NCBI RefSeq assembly: GCF_014203755.1
Contig: NZ_JACHJS010000001.1
Coordinates: forward strand, 1,488,001-1,552,000
DNA from: Saccharothrix violaceirubra
GTDB taxonomy: Bacteria; Actinomycetota; Actinomycetes; Mycobacteriales; Pseudonocardiaceae
DNA: 64,000 nucleotides
Direction of reading: 5' to 3'
Positions 9,887 through 20,468 of the stretch are shown here, piece after piece. The notes beneath the pieces are model-generated. The model saw nothing but the letters and a program-made list of their open reading frames with translations. It searched no databases and had not been told where the DNA came from. Position 1 is the stretch's first letter. Each line of letters starts with the position of its first letter. Position numbers and translations under genes: made by a program.

Positions 9887-10232
9887 TCCGAATGGGTGAA
9901 TTGGCCTTGAATCGAGTGCGGGAGTAGCGAAGGGACGTTGTAGGGGTCACTCGAAGTGGTGGTTTGGTGGGGGTGCGACCGGGCGGCGTTCGGCCATTCG
10001 TCGGTTATGCTCGACACCGCGTGACCGGGCAGGCGCCGGCGTCGTTCCGCCCGCTCGAATCGTTACGCGCCTCGGACCGGGATCACCCATTGGATGGTGT
10101 CGCCCGGTTTCGCGGCTGTTAAAGTCGCGTCAACACGCGGGCCATCGTCGTCCCGTGCCCAGAAGCCGGATTCCAGGAACTGGACACGAGGAACTCGTTC
10201 TTTCACCAAGGACGACGAAGGAGGTCTGCGCA
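9887..10232. other. intergenic, upstream region of gltB
   Basis: 346 bp between the symporter and gltB, presumably holding the gltBD promoter. I cannot place a -10/-35 pair with confidence. A 47-codon reverse frame (10063-10206) contains a TTA codon and looks weakly protein-like but has no ribosome binding site. Confidence 0.5.
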
Positions 10233-13200
10233 GTGATCTTCTCCGCCATCCCGTCCCCACAGGGACTCTACGACCCGCGCGCGGAACGTGACGCGTGCGG
10301 CGTGGCGATGGTCGCCGACATCAAGGGACGTCGGTCGCACGGCATCGTCGTCGACGCGCTGACCGCGCTGGCCAACCTGGAACACCGGGGCGCGGCCGGT
10401 GCCGAACCGACCAGCGGCGACGGTGCGGGCATCCTGCTCCAGCTGCCGGACGCGTTCCTGCGCGCCACGGCCGGGTTCGACCTGCCCCTCGAGGGCGCCT
10501 ACGCGGCGGGCATCGCGTTCCTGCCCGAGGACGTCGACGAGCGTGCGCGGGCCGTGACGATCGTCGAACGCGTCGCCGGCGAGGAAGGCCTCGACGTCCT
10601 GGGCTGGCGAGACGTCCCGGTGGACCCCGACCACGCCGGGGTGGGCCCGACCGCGCGTTCGGTCATGCCGCACTTCGCGATGCTGTTCGTGGCCGCGGAC
10701 GACCGCACGGGTGTCGATCTCGACCGCGTCGTCTACGCGTTGCGCAAGCGCGCCGAGCACGAGACCGCGGCGGCGGGCGTCGGCGTGTACTTCCCGAGCC
10801 TGTCCGCGCGCACGATCGTCTACAAGGGCATGCTCACCACGGGCCAGCTGCCCGCGTTCTTCCCCGACCTGCGCGACGAGCGGCTCACCGCCGCGATCGC
10901 GTTGGTGCACTCGCGCTTCTCCACCAACACGTTCCCGAGTTGGCCGCTCGCGCACCCGTTCCGGTTCGTCGCGCACAACGGCGAGATCAACACCGTGCGC
11001 GGCAACCGCAACCGTATGCGCGCCCGCGAGGCGCTGCTCGACTCCGACCTGATCCCCGGCGACCTGACCAGGCTGTTCCCGATCTGCGACCCGGAGGGTT
11101 CGGACTCGGCGAGCTTCGACGAGGTCCTCGAACTGCTCCACCTCGGCGGACGCGGCCTGCCGCACGCCGTGCTCATGATGATCCCCGAGGCGTGGGAGAA
11201 CCACGCGTCGATGGACCCGAAGCGACGCGCTTTCTACGAGTTCCACGCGAGCCTCATGGAGCCGTGGGACGGTCCCGCGTGCGTGACGTTCACGGACGGA
11301 ACGGTCGTCGGCGCGGTGCTCGACCGCAACGGCCTGCGACCCGCCCGGTGGTGGCGCACGGCCGACGACCGCGTGGTGCTCGCCAGCGAGACCGGCGTGC
11401 TCGACGTGCCCGCCGACCAGATCGTGGCCAAGGGCCGGTTGCAGCCCGGACGCATGTTCCTCGTGGACACCGCGCAGGGCCGGCTGGTCGAGGACGACGA
11501 GATCAAGGCCGGGCTCGCCGACGACCTCCCGTACGAGGAATGGCTCCACGCCGGTCTGCTGGACCTGCGCGACCTGGCCGACCGCGAGCACGTGGTGCAG
11601 AGCCACGAGAGCGTCGTGCGTCGCCAGCTCACCTTCGGCTACACCGAGGAGGAGCTGCGCATCCTGCTCGCGCCGATGGCGTTGTCCGGCCAGGAACCGC
11701 TGGGTTCCATGGGCACGGACACACCGGTCGCCGCGCTGTCCCAGCGGTCCCGGCTGCTCTACGACTACTTCGTGCAGAGCTTCGCCCAGGTGACGAACCC
11801 GCCGCTGGACGCGATCCGCGAGGAGATCGTCACGTCGGTGTCGCGCGTGATGGGACCCGAGCACAACCTGCTCGACCCGACGCCCGCGAGCTGTCGGCAC
11901 ATCAAGCTGCAGTACCCGGTGATCGACAACGACGAGCTGGCCAAGCTCATCCACGTCAACGACGACGGCGACCTGCCCGGCTTCGCGTGCACCGTCCTGA
12001 GCGGACTGTACGAGGTGGACGGTGGTGGTGACGCGCTCGCGTCCGCGATCGAACGCGTGCGACGCGAAGCGTCCGAGGCCATCGCCGGCGGCGCGCGCAC
12101 ACTCGTGCTGTCCGACCGCGACTCCGACCACCGGCTCGCGCCGATCCCGTCGTTGCTGCTCGTCTCGGCGGTGCACCACCACCTCGTGCGCACCAAGGAG
12201 CGCCTGCGCGTCGCGCTCGTCGTGGAGACCGGCGACGCCCGTGAGGTGCACCACATCGCCGCGCTGCTCGGCTACGGCGCGGCGGCGGTCAACCCGTACC
12301 TGGCGTTCGAGACGATCGAGGACCTGATCAACCAGGGCGCGATCACCGGGACCGAGTCGCGCAAGGCCGTGCGCAACTACGTGACCGCGCTGGTCAAGGG
12401 CACCTTGAAGATCATGTCCAAGATGGGCGTCTCCACGGTCGGCGCGTACACCGCGGCCCAGGTCTTCGAGGCCGTCGGCCTGTCCGGGGACCTGCTCGAC
12501 GAGTACTTCACCGGCACGGTCTCCAAGCTCGGCGGCGCCGGACTCGACGTCCTCGCCGAGGAGGTCGCGCTGCGCCACCGCCGCGCGCACCCGGAGAACC
12601 CGACCGACCGCGTGCACCGCCGGCTGGAGGTCGGCGGCGAGTACTCGTACCGGCGTGAGGGCGAACTGCACCTGTTCTCGCCCGAGACCGTGTTCCTGCT
12701 CCAGCACGCCACGAAGACCGGTCGCGAGGACGTCTACCGCAAGTACACCGACGAGGTCGAACGCCTGGCCCGACAGGGTGGCACGCTGCGCGGACTGTTC
12801 GCGTTGGACTCCGACCGCGAACCCGTGCCCGTCGACGAGGTCGAGCCGGTCTCGTCGATCGTCAAGCGCTTCAACACCGGTGCCATGTCGTACGGCTCGA
12901 TCTCGGCCGAGGCGCACGAGACGCTGGCGATCGCGATGAACCTGCTCGGCGGCCGGTCCAACAGCGGCGAGGGCGGCGAGGACCCCGACCGCCTGCACGA
13001 CCCGCGCCGGCGCAGCGCAGTCAAGCAGGTGGCCAGCGGGCGGTTCGGTGTGACCAGCGAATACCTGGTCAACGCGACCGACATCCAGATCAAGATGGCG
13101 CAGGGCGCGAAGCCCGGCGAGGGGGGCCAGCTGCCCGGGTACAAGGTGTACCCGTGGATCGCGCGCACCCGGCACTCCACGCCGGGCGTCGGTCTGATCT

Positions 13201-14765
13201 CGCCGCCGCCGCACCACGACATCTACTCGATCGAGGACCTCGCCCAGCTCATCCACGACCTGAAGAACGCCAACGAGCAGGCCCGCGTGCACGTCAAGCT
13301 GGTCAGCGAGGTCGGCGTGGGCACGGTCGCCGCCGGTGTCGCCAAGGCGCACGCGGACGTCGTGCTGATCTCCGGACACGACGGTGGCACGGGCGCGTCC
13401 CCGTTGAACTCGCTCAAGCACGCCGGCACGCCTTGGGAGATCGGTCTCGCCGAGACGCAGCAGACACTGCTACTCAACGGGTTGCGTGACCGGATCACCG
13501 TGCAGGTCGACGGCGCGCTTCGCACCGGGCGGGACGTCGTGGTCGCGGCGTTGCTCGGCGCCGAGGAGTTCGGGTTCGCGACCGCACCGCTGATCGTCGC
13601 GGGCTGCGTGATGATGCGCGTCTGCCATCTCGACACGTGCCCGGTCGGCGTCGCCACGCAGAACCCCGACCTGCGTGCCCGGTACACCGGACAGGCCGAG
13701 CACGTCGTGAACTTCTTCGAGTTCGTCGCGCGGGAGGTCCGCGAACTGCTGGCCGGTCTCGGGTTCCGGTCCATCGACGAGGCCGTCGGACACGCCGAGG
13801 TGCTGCGCACCGACGAGGCCGTCGACCATTGGAAGGCGGCGGGCCTGGACCTGACGCCGGTGTTCGCGGTTCCGGAAACCACCTATCACACGGCCAAGCG
13901 CCGCGTCCGCGACCAGGATCACGGCCTGGACCAGGCGTTGGACCGCACGCTCCTCCAGCTCGCCGAGGCCGCGCTGGAGGACGCGCACCCGGTGCGCCTG
14001 GAACTGCCGCTGCGCAACGTGAACCGGACCGTCGGTACGTTGCTCGGCGCCGAGGTGACACGCAGGTTCGGCGGCGACGGCCTGCCCGACGACACGATCC
14101 ACGTGACGTTCACCGGCTCGGCGGGGCAATCGCTGGGCGCGTTCCTGCCCCGTGGCGTGACGCTGGAGATGGTCGGCGACGCGAACGACTTCGTCGGCAA
14201 GGGGCTGTCCGGCGGACGGGTCGTCGTGCGACCGCACCCCGACGCGCCGTTCGCGGCCGAACAGCAGGTCATCGCGGGCAACGTGATCGGCTACGGCGCC
14301 ACGTCCGGCGAGATCTTCCTGCGTGGACGGGTCGGCGAGCGGTTCTGCGTGCGCAATTCCGGTGCGCTGGTCGTGGCGGAAGGCGTGGGCGATCACGCGT
14401 TCGAGTACATGACGGGCGGATGTGCCGTCGTGCTCGGCCCGACCGGGCGCAACCTGGCCGCGGGCATGTCGGGCGGCATCGCGTTCGTGCTCGACCTCGA
14501 TCCGGCGTCGGTCAACCGAGCCCTGGTCGAGCTGCAACGCCCCGGCGGCGAGGACCTGCGCCGGCTGCGCGAGATCGTCGAACGCCACCACCGGTTCACC
14601 GGTTCCGCGGTCGCGGCGTCGCTGCTGGGCGACTGGCCGCGGCGGTCCGCGTCGTTCACCAAGGTCATGCCCGGCGACTACCAGCGCGTGCTCGAAGCGA
14701 TGACGCTTGCCCGTGCGGAAGGCCGCGACGTCGACCAGGCGATCATGGAGGCTTCCCGTGGCTGA
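10233..14765 (+). CDS. gltB: glutamate synthase large (alpha) subunit
   Basis: NADPH-dependent GOGAT large subunit: hydrolyses glutamine and makes glutamate from 2-oxoglutarate. The start is GTG 10233, chosen because GAAGGAGG lies 8 bases upstream; the open frame extends further up but without a ribosome site. This gives 1510 residues. Cys22 (in ERDACGVAM) should become the N-terminal nucleophile of the amidotransferase domain after propeptide removal. Later landmarks are the FMN/2-oxoglutarate barrel ([27 protein letters not shown]), the 3Fe-4S cluster motif [15 protein letters not shown], and the C-terminal GXGXG beta-helix ([20 protein letters not shown]). gltD overlaps its stop. Confidence 0.98.
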   Translation: MIFSAIPSPQGLYDPRAERDACGVAMVADIKGRRSHGIVVDALTALANLEHRGAAGAEPTSGDGAGILLQLPDAFLRATAGFDLPLEGAYAAGIAFLPEDVDERARAVTIVERVAGEEGLDVLGWRDVPVDPDHAGVGPTARSVMPHFAMLFVAADDRTGVDLDRVVYALRKRAEHETAAAGVGVYFPSLSARTIVYKGMLTTGQLPAFFPDLRDERLTAAIALVHSRFSTNTFPSWPLAHPFRFVAHNGEINTVRGNRNRMRAREALLDSDLIPGDLTRLFPICDPEGSDSASFDEVLELLHLGGRGLPHAVLMMIPEAWENHASMDPKRRAFYEFHASLMEPWDGPACVTFTDGTVVGAVLDRNGLRPARWWRTADDRVVLASETGVLDVPADQIVAKGRLQPGRMFLVDTAQGRLVEDDEIKAGLADDLPYEEWLHAGLLDLRDLADREHVVQSHESVVRRQLTFGYTEEELRILLAPMALSGQEPLGSMGTDTPVAALSQRSRLLYDYFVQSFAQVTNPPLDAIREEIVTSVSRVMGPEHNLLDPTPASCRHIKLQYPVIDNDELAKLIHVNDDGDLPGFACTVLSGLYEVDGGGDALASAIERVRREASEAIAGGARTLVLSDRDSDHRLAPIPSLLLVSAVHHHLVRTKERLRVALVVETGDAREVHHIAALLGYGAAAVNPYLAFETIEDLINQGAITGTESRKAVRNYVTALVKGTLKIMSKMGVSTVGAYTAAQVFEAVGLSGDLLDEYFTGTVSKLGGAGLDVLAEEVALRHRRAHPENPTDRVHRRLEVGGEYSYRREGELHLFSPETVFLLQHATKTGREDVYRKYTDEVERLARQGGTLRGLFALDSDREPVPVDEVEPVSSIVKRFNTGAMSYGSISAEAHETLAIAMNLLGGRSNSGEGGEDPDRLHDPRRRSAVKQVASGRFGVTSEYLVNATDIQIKMAQGAKPGEGGQLPGYKVYPWIARTRHSTPGVGLISPPPHHDIYSIEDLAQLIHDLKNANEQARVHVKLVSEVGVGTVAAGVAKAHADVVLISGHDGGTGASPLNSLKHAGTPWEIGLAETQQTLLLNGLRDRITVQVDGALRTGRDVVVAALLGAEEFGFATAPLIVAGCVMMRVCHLDTCPVGVATQNPDLRARYTGQAEHVVNFFEFVAREVRELLAGLGFRSIDEAVGHAEVLRTDEAVDHWKAAGLDLTPVFAVPETTYHTAKRRVRDQDHGLDQALDRTLLQLAEAALEDAHPVRLELPLRNVNRTVGTLLGAEVTRRFGGDGLPDDTIHVTFTGSAGQSLGAFLPRGVTLEMVGDANDFVGKGLSGGRVVVRPHPDAPFAAEQQVIAGNVIGYGATSGEIFLRGRVGERFCVRNSGALVVAEGVGDHAFEYMTGGCAVVLGPTGRNLAAGMSGGIAFVLDLDPASVNRALVELQRPGGEDLRRLREIVERHHRFTGSAVAASLLGDWPRRSASFTKVMPGDYQRVLEAMTLARAEGRDVDQAIMEASRG

Positions 14766-16263
14766 CCCGTACGGTTTCCTCAAGAACACCCGTGCCGACG
14801 CGAAGAAGCGTCCCGCCGATGAACGACTCGGTGACTGGCGTGAGGTCTACGCCGCCGCACCCGTCGAAGTCCGCGACGCCGAGGTCCGCACGCAGGCGAC
14901 CCGGTGCATGGACTGCGGCATCCCGTTCTGCCACTCGGGGTCGGCGGGTTGCCCGCTGGGCAACCTGATCCCCGAGTGGAACGACCTGGTGCGGCGTGGC
15001 GACTGGGCGCAGGCGTCCGACCGGTTGCACGCCACCAACAATTTCCCCGAGTTCACCGGGCGGTTGTGCCCGGCGCCGTGCGAGGCCGCGTGCGTGCTGG
15101 CGGTGTCCGACATGTCCGGCGGCGCGGTTGCGATCAAGCGTGTCGAGCAGGCGATCGCGGACGTGTCGTGGGAACAGGGCCTGGTCCAGCCGTCGCAGTC
15201 GCAGGTGTCGTCCGGCCGTCGGGTGGCCGTGGTCGGTTCCGGTCCTGCCGGGCTGGCGGCGGCGCAGCAGCTGACCCGGGCCGGGCACGAGGTGACGGTG
15301 TTCGAGCGCGACGACCGGCTCGGCGGGCTGCTGCGGTACGGCATCCCCGAGTTCAAGATGGAGAAGAAGGTCCTCGATCGGCGGTTGGCGCAGCTCCGCA
15401 AGGAGGGCACCCGGTTCGTGACGGGGTGCGAGGTGGGCGTCGACCTGACCGTGGAGCAGTTGCGGGAGCAGTTCGACGCGGTGGTGCTCGCGGTGGGCGC
15501 GTTGCGGGGGCGTGACGACCGGACCACGCCGGGGCGCGAGCTGGACGGTGTCCACCTCGCCATGGACCACCTGGTGCCGGCGAACCGGGCATGTGAGGGC
15601 GATGGCGTGCCGGAGATCGACGCGGCGGGCAAGTACGTCGTCATCATCGGCGGCGGCGACACGGGCGCGGACTGCTACGGCACCGCCATCCGCCAGGGTG
15701 CGCTGTCGGTGCTTCAGCTCGACCAGTACCCGCAGCCGCCTTCGCGACGTGACGACACACGCTCGCCGTGGCCGGTGTGGCCGTGGATTCTGCGTACGTA
15801 CGCCGCGCACGAGGAGGGTGGCGAACGGCGGTTCGCGGTCGCCGTGGAGGAGTTCGTCGGCGACCCCGACGGGCATGTGCGGCAGATCCGGCTGCGCAAG
15901 GTGCGCGTGGAGAAGGACGCGTCGGGTCGGCGGACCGTCGTGCCGACGTCCGAGGAGGCCGAGCTCCTGCCCGCCGACCTGGTGCTGCTCGCGATCGGGT
16001 TCGAAGGCGTCGAGCGGATGCCGTTGCTCGACGGGTTGGGCATTCCGTTGACCGCGCGGGGCACGATCGGGTGCGGGTCGGACTGGCAGACGCGGGCGCC
16101 TGGCGTGTTCGTGTGCGGTGACGCGCACCGTGGCGCGTCGCTGGTCGTGTGGGCGATCGCGGAGGGGCGGTCGGTGGCCAACGCGGTGGACCGCTACCTG
16201 ACCGGTTCGTCCAACCTCCCGTCCCCGGTGATCCCGAACCAGTTGCCGCTCGCGGTCGTGTGA
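14758..16263 (+). CDS. gltD: glutamate synthase small (beta) subunit
   Basis: Flavoprotein that passes electrons from NADPH to GltB. GTG at 14758 overlaps the gltB stop, giving 501 residues. The N-terminus has the cysteine-rich 4Fe-4S region ([12 protein letters not shown]...[12 protein letters not shown] and [11 protein letters not shown]), followed by an FAD Rossmann motif [15 protein letters not shown] and an NADPH motif [13 protein letters not shown] around residue 300. The C-terminal [21 protein letters not shown] closes the FAD site. The order gltB-gltD with overlapping ends indicates one mRNA and matched stoichiometry. Confidence 0.98.
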   Translation: MADPYGFLKNTRADAKKRPADERLGDWREVYAAAPVEVRDAEVRTQATRCMDCGIPFCHSGSAGCPLGNLIPEWNDLVRRGDWAQASDRLHATNNFPEFTGRLCPAPCEAACVLAVSDMSGGAVAIKRVEQAIADVSWEQGLVQPSQSQVSSGRRVAVVGSGPAGLAAAQQLTRAGHEVTVFERDDRLGGLLRYGIPEFKMEKKVLDRRLAQLRKEGTRFVTGCEVGVDLTVEQLREQFDAVVLAVGALRGRDDRTTPGRELDGVHLAMDHLVPANRACEGDGVPEIDAAGKYVVIIGGGDTGADCYGTAIRQGALSVLQLDQYPQPPSRRDDTRSPWPVWPWILRTYAAHEEGGERRFAVAVEEFVGDPDGHVRQIRLRKVRVEKDASGRRTVVPTSEEAELLPADLVLLAIGFEGVERMPLLDGLGIPLTARGTIGCGSDWQTRAPGVFVCGDAHRGASLVVWAIAEGRSVANAVDRYLTGSSNLPSPVIPNQLPLAVV

Positions 16264-16329
16264 CCGGTTCGCCGGCGGTGACCGTGATCGTCGCCATGAC
16301 CGTCACGGGCACGTCGTCTCGTCGCAGTC

Positions 16330-16358
16330 GCCGTGACGGTGACGGTCACCGTCACGGC
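16330..16358. terminator. large palindrome between convergent genes
   Basis: Perfect 14-bp arms GCCGTGACGGTGAC / GTCACCGTCACGGC separated by one base, placed just after gltD and 3 bp before the end of the leftward gene at 16362. As RNA it would fold from either strand, so it is a good bidirectional terminator candidate. Confidence 0.7.
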
Positions 16359-16361
16359 GCC

Positions 16362-17123
16362 TCATCCGAAGCCGACGCGGTCGGTCCAGAAGTCGAGCAG
16401 GTCGCGGTCACCGAGGACGTCGACGTCCTCGGTGCCGCGTCGGTGGTAGAGGTGCAGAAGCAGATCCGTCACCGCACCCCGGACCTCGACCGCCGCCTTC
16501 TCGTGCGCATGATGCACCGAGATCACCTCGCCGGTGAGGTCGGCCAGCCATTCTGCGTCGGTGTCGGTCGCGTGGAAGTGCAAAGTCCGACCGGGCCCGA
16601 GCAGTTCGCGCTTGGTCGGGTCGTGTTCGAGGTGCCACGGCAACGCCATGAGGTCCATCCACTCGTCCACGCCGTCGACCGCGACGTCCGTCGCGAGTAC
16701 GAACTCCTGCCCGAGCGCGAGTACGGCGTCCGCACGGTGCACGACGGTCTCGTGTGCGAACCGCCGCGCCCAGAACCGCATCCCGCCCGGTGCGACGCTC
16801 CACACCGGACCGTCGACCCCGGCTTCGGCCAGGGCGTCCGACAACTGCCGCGCACCTTCGGCGAGCCAGGCATCGACGTCCTCGGGAAGCGGACCGCCGA
16901 CATCGCGGACGTCGGCGTCGTCGAGCGGTCCGGCACGCCGCGCGCGGACGATCTCGTCCACCCACCGGTGCCCGGCGCCGACGTGCCGGACCAGGTCGCG
17001 GACCGTCCACCCCGGACAGCTCGGCACGGCGATGCCCATATCGGCTCCGGCAACGGCCTCACGCAACAGGTCGGTCTGGACGACGATCTCCTCGCGATGC
17101 CGGTCGAACATCAGTTCGGTCAT
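16362..17123 (-). CDS. maleylpyruvate isomerase-family mycothiol-dependent protein
   Basis: 253 residues. The N-terminal four-helix MDMPI domain is recognisable: HREEIVVQTDLLREAVAGADM, then PSCPGWTVRDLVRHVGAGHRWVDEIV, the typical metal/mycothiol-binding His region, and WARRFAHETVVHRADAVLALG with the second conserved HxxxxH-like segment. The C-terminal ~90 residues are the actinobacterial MDMPI C domain (VTDLLLHLYHRRG). Members use mycothiol as a cofactor for isomerisation or thiol transfer, but most have no known substrate. The neighbours give no pathway clue. Start ATG 17123. Confidence 0.85.
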   Translation of the reverse strand: MTELMFDRHREEIVVQTDLLREAVAGADMGIAVPSCPGWTVRDLVRHVGAGHRWVDEIVRARRAGPLDDADVRDVGGPLPEDVDAWLAEGARQLSDALAEAGVDGPVWSVAPGGMRFWARRFAHETVVHRADAVLALGQEFVLATDVAVDGVDEWMDLMALPWHLEHDPTKRELLGPGRTLHFHATDTDAEWLADLTGEVISVHHAHEKAAVEVRGAVTDLLLHLYHRRGTEDVDVLGDRDLLDFWTDRVGFG

Positions 17124-17528
17124 GAGTGCACGGTATCGGCTCGACCCGCCCGCGCCCGGAGGTCCGCTTCGGCAGGCTGGCCGCTCGCCGCACAGGTCGG
17201 TGGTCGGTCGTCGATCACTGCGCCGTCATCGACACACCACCCCGCGACACTGACTCCGCTGTGCGGGTGGAGCCGGACATGGCACACGTCCCGTGACGCC
17301 GACAGGGAAACGTGCCACCGGCCGCGACACTCTCACTCGACATGCACGCTGTCGGTGACACGCACATGTCGACGAGTCGGCCCGGTGTCGTCGCCGCCGT
17401 TCTCTTCCCGTCATCGTCGGTCGACTGGGCCACGTCCGCGGAACCCGGTCACGATCCCAGGGCGCGGACCATCGGTCCGTATCGTGCCGACCCGCCACAA
17501 CCGGACCGCTGGTCCGTTTCTGTCGCGA
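17124..17528. other. intergenic, no gene seen
   Basis: 405 bp between two leftward genes. It should contain the promoter of the mycothiol-dependent gene. It carries several short CACATGTCGACG/ACGCTGTCGG-like words but no convincing ORF or strong hairpin. Confidence 0.5.
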
Positions 17529-19361
17529 TCAGTGGACCTCTCGCATCTCACGGACCTCGCGTACGGATCGAATGCGCCCGACCGCGAACTCGTGGTGCTC
17601 ACCGCGCGGTTCCAGGCTCGCCTTCAGGTTGCCCGCCGCGTGGTCGACCGGTGTGATCACGTGCTTCGTCGTGGTACGCGGACCGTGCGCGAAATCGATC
17701 TCGACACACGTGCGTGTCACCAACGCGTCCGCGAGCAACGCCACCTCCGAGTCACGCAGGACGAGCGACTCATCGCGCAACATGCGTGCGGTCCCGGCCC
17801 GACGCAGGTCCGCACGCAACGGCGTCGCGCGTGATCGTTCGCGGCCGGACAGTGCGAGTGCCAGCGCGGTCAACTCGCGGTCGGCCAGGGGGATGGTCCT
17901 CGATCGCGGCGGCGGAGGCGCGGGTTCGCCGCGTTCGCGAGGCGCGCGTTCGATGGTCGCCGTGCCGTCCACGCCTGTCCCGCTTGGTGCGTAGCCCGCC
18001 GCCCGCAGCCGGGCGAGGGTCTCCTTCACCGGCTTGGCCGACGCGAGCACGGTCGGTGCCAGCGCCTCCAACGACAACGTTGTCAACCTCGGGTGCTCGA
18101 GAAGCTCCAAAAGCAGGTCCCGGTCGTCGGACCGGACGCAACACGCCACGGCGGTCACCGTCACGCGCCCGTGTCGCCGCGCGACGGAACGCACGAGCGT
18201 GTCCAGCTCCGGGGGGACGTCGCCGACCTGGGACAGTTCCGCGAGTACACGCACGGAGTCGCGTCCCGTGTCCAAGGCGCGACGCACCGACTGTTCCGTG
18301 AACCGCCAGTACACGCCGTCGTGTTCCGCGCACCGTCCGAGTACCCGGCCCAGTGCACGGTTCGGCAATCCGCGCACGGCGACGCTCAGGTCGGGCAGGA
18401 ACCGCACGCGCGACACTTCGGCGTGCACGTACTGGTCGGCGGCCTCGTCGACGACACCGTCCAGCGCCGCCTTGCCGAGTCCGGTGAGAGCGCCCGACGC
18501 GATCAATCCCACCTCCTCGGCCTCGGTGAGCACGACCGCGGTGCCGCGTCGTGACCACACGAGGTCGGCCACCGCCTCGTCCCGGTCCGCGAACGCCGTG
18601 CCGTCGGCGAGCTCGGCGTGTCGCGCGACAACGCTCCGGTGACGGCTGTCCGCGAGCCACGCGGTGACGAGACGTGCCAGCCGGACGGCGGGGTGCGCGT
18701 CCGCCCATGCGTCGGCCCAGGACGTGGGCAGCACGCGGTCGTCGACCGTGGCGAGCAACCCGGCGCGCGACGCGAGCGTGTACCTAAACCGGGCCGTGTG
18801 CGGATTCGCGTCACGCGCACCGGGCAGTGAACGCGAATCGGTACGGTGCACATCGCAGTGTTCGAGTAGCCGTCCGATCCCCTCGACGAGCGCGGTCGCC
18901 GCTTCTGTCGCGGCGTTGTCGACGGTCGCGCGATCGACGGAAACGCGACGTGGTGCGCGTGGCGCGGACGTGATCCGACGTGGTTTCGCGGTCGGCCGCC
19001 GATCGGGGATCGTGCGCAGAGCGTCACCATCCGGCCAGACCAGCGCACACGTGCGCAACTCGGTCAGCGCCCGTCTGAGATCCGACCGCGACGCCTTGCC
19101 GGTGCAGCGCAACCGGTGTGCGACCGCGTCCGCGGTCGCGTCGGAGCCGAGTGCGACCACCGTGTCCAGGACGTCGAGACATCCCTGGTCAAGGGTGTCG
19201 ACGGCACGGTCGACCGATGTCGGTTCCAGCAGGGCTTCGGCGAGTGCCCGCAGGGTGTGCGGCCTGGTGGCCGCGGCGTCCGGGCGCCGTGTCAGCACGT
19301 CGCGCAGGTGTCCGAAGTCGAGTGCTGTCAACCAGACCGCGAGCGCGGTTGTCCTTCCCAC
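17529..19361 (-). CDS. helicase-associated (Helicase_C_3 / WYL-like) protein
   Basis: A 610-residue protein of the actinobacterial family related to Rv0862c. The N-terminus (LAVWLTALDFGHLRDVLTRR) and the following winged-helix-like segments match that family. The middle (GRVLGRCAEHDGVYWRFTEQS...VARRHGRVTVTAVACCVRSDD...LEALAPTVLAS) is the XPB/Ssl2-like helicase C-terminal module. The last ~70 residues (VEIDFAHGPRTTTKHVITPVDH) resemble a WYL domain. No ATPase motor motifs are present, so it is probably a DNA-binding or regulatory protein rather than a helicase. The frame stays open to 19640; GTG 19361 is chosen because it leaves 58 bp to the divergent start at 19420, while GTG 19418 would leave one base. 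Confidence 0.75.
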   Translation of the reverse strand: MGRTTALAVWLTALDFGHLRDVLTRRPDAAATRPHTLRALAEALLEPTSVDRAVDTLDQGCLDVLDTVVALGSDATADAVAHRLRCTGKASRSDLRRALTELRTCALVWPDGDALRTIPDRRPTAKPRRITSAPRAPRRVSVDRATVDNAATEAATALVEGIGRLLEHCDVHRTDSRSLPGARDANPHTARFRYTLASRAGLLATVDDRVLPTSWADAWADAHPAVRLARLVTAWLADSRHRSVVARHAELADGTAFADRDEAVADLVWSRRGTAVVLTEAEEVGLIASGALTGLGKAALDGVVDEAADQYVHAEVSRVRFLPDLSVAVRGLPNRALGRVLGRCAEHDGVYWRFTEQSVRRALDTGRDSVRVLAELSQVGDVPPELDTLVRSVARRHGRVTVTAVACCVRSDDRDLLLELLEHPRLTTLSLEALAPTVLASAKPVKETLARLRAAGYAPSGTGVDGTATIERAPRERGEPAPPPPRSRTIPLADRELTALALALSGRERSRATPLRADLRRAGTARMLRDESLVLRDSEVALLADALVTRTCVEIDFAHGPRTTTKHVITPVDHAAGNLKASLEPRGEHHEFAVGRIRSVREVREMREVH

Positions 19362-19419
19362 CGCGCTGATTATGCACAGTCGGTGACCGGCGGGCGTGCG
19401 GAAAACGTAAGCTGACACC

Positions 19420-20073
19420 GTGGAATTCACCGGGTTCGGCGAATATGCCGTCGACTTCTTCGACGGACTCGTGGGGGACAACTCGAAGGCGTACTGGGAC
19501 GACCACAAACAGGTGTACCTGTCCGACGTGCGGGCTCCGATGGAGGCCCTGCTCGCCGTCCTCGAACCGGAGTTCGGCAGGGGGAAGGTCTTCCGTCCAT
19601 ACCGCGACGTGCGCTTCTCCCGCGACAAGACGCCGTACAAGGACCACTGCGGAGGTGTCGTCGAGTTGGGGCGCGGTGGCGGCGCGCACTACGTGCAGCT
19701 GGGCACCGAAGGGCTGTTCGTCGCGGGCGGGTCGTTCGCGATGGCGTCGGATCAACTGAGCCGGTACCGCGAATCCGTCGCGGACGACGTGCGCGGCGGC
19801 GTGTTGCGGACGCTGATCGCCGACCTCGTCGGGCGTGGCTGGGAGCTGCGCGGCGACGTGCTCAAACGCGCGCCGCGCGGCTTCCCGCCCGATCACCCGC
19901 GCATCGACCTGCTCAAGTACCGCCGGATCTACCTGGCACGCACCTGGCCGCCGGACGACCTGCTGCACGAACCCGGCTGCCTGGACCGCGTCCGCTCCGC
20001 GTGGCGCGAGCTGAACCCGCTGGTCGAGTGGTGTGCCGACCACATCGGTCTCACCGGGATCGGATTCCGCTGA
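19420..20073 (+). CDS. DUF2461 (TIGR02453) family protein
   Basis: 217 residues, GTG start. The family pattern is clear: FTGFGEYAVDFFDGLVGDNSK at the start, YWDDHKQVYLSDVRAPMEALL, then FRPYRDVRFSRDKTPYKDHCGG, and RGFPPDHPRIDLLKYRRIYLAR near residue 150. The biochemical role of DUF2461 is unknown. The 3' end overlaps the end of the opposite-strand VanZ-like gene by 23 bp, so the two transcripts are antisense at their tails. Confidence 0.88.
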   Translation: MEFTGFGEYAVDFFDGLVGDNSKAYWDDHKQVYLSDVRAPMEALLAVLEPEFGRGKVFRPYRDVRFSRDKTPYKDHCGGVVELGRGGGAHYVQLGTEGLFVAGGSFAMASDQLSRYRESVADDVRGGVLRTLIADLVGRGWELRGDVLKRAPRGFPPDHPRIDLLKYRRIYLARTWPPDDLLHEPGCLDRVRSAWRELNPLVEWCADHIGLTGIGFR

Positions 20074-20389
20074 CCACCCGGTAGGCCAACCAGCCCAGGC
20101 CGATGCCGGCCACGTCGGTGAGTCCGTCGACGACGTCGGCACTGCGGCCCAGCACGATCAGCAGGCCCTGGAGGACTTCCGACAGCACGGCGTAACCGAC
20201 GAGTCCGACGAGCACGGGCGTGCGGGGCAGCGCGAACAGCCCGGTGACGGCCAACAACGCGAACAGTCCGAGGTGGACGATCTTGTCCATGCCCGGCCAC
20301 GAGGACGGGACACCGGACTGCGGCATGAACAGCACGACGACGCTGAGCGACAACGCGGCCACGAACGGAAGGAATCTCGGCGACACCAC
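20051..20389 (-). CDS. VanZ-like small membrane protein
   Basis: About 112 residues with three or four hydrophobic helices. DKIVHLGLFALLAVTGLF and the later SEVLQGLL...RSADVVDGLTDVAGIGLGWLAYR follow the VanZ-like pattern of conserved acidic and His residues within helices. VanZ itself lowers teicoplanin binding, but most homologues have no assigned role. The frame opens to 20422, but GGGGAG seven bases before GTG 20389 (with GTG 20386 adjacent) argues for the shorter form. It diverges from pyk. Confidence 0.72.
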   Translation of the reverse strand: MVSPRFLPFVAALSLSVVVLFMPQSGVPSSWPGMDKIVHLGLFALLAVTGLFALPRTPVLVGLVGYAVLSEVLQGLLIVLGRSADVVDGLTDVAGIGLGWLAYRVVSGIRSR

Positions 20390-20468
20390 GCCGATTCTCC
20401 CCGCACCCCGCAGATTACCCACGGGTACATCCTGATCGGTCCAGTGACACGTACTACGCTCTCGTCAC

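Noticed and set aside
10063..10206. 47-codon reverse frame with a TTA codon in the gltB upstream region
   Set aside because: Looks weakly protein-like ([21 protein letters not shown]), but there is no ribosome site and no neighbour on that strand.
10203..13421. 1072-codon reverse-strand frame opposite gltB
   Set aside because: It mirrors the intact gltB coding sequence, is Arg/His/Val-rich and has no family features; it is a shadow of GC-rich third positions.
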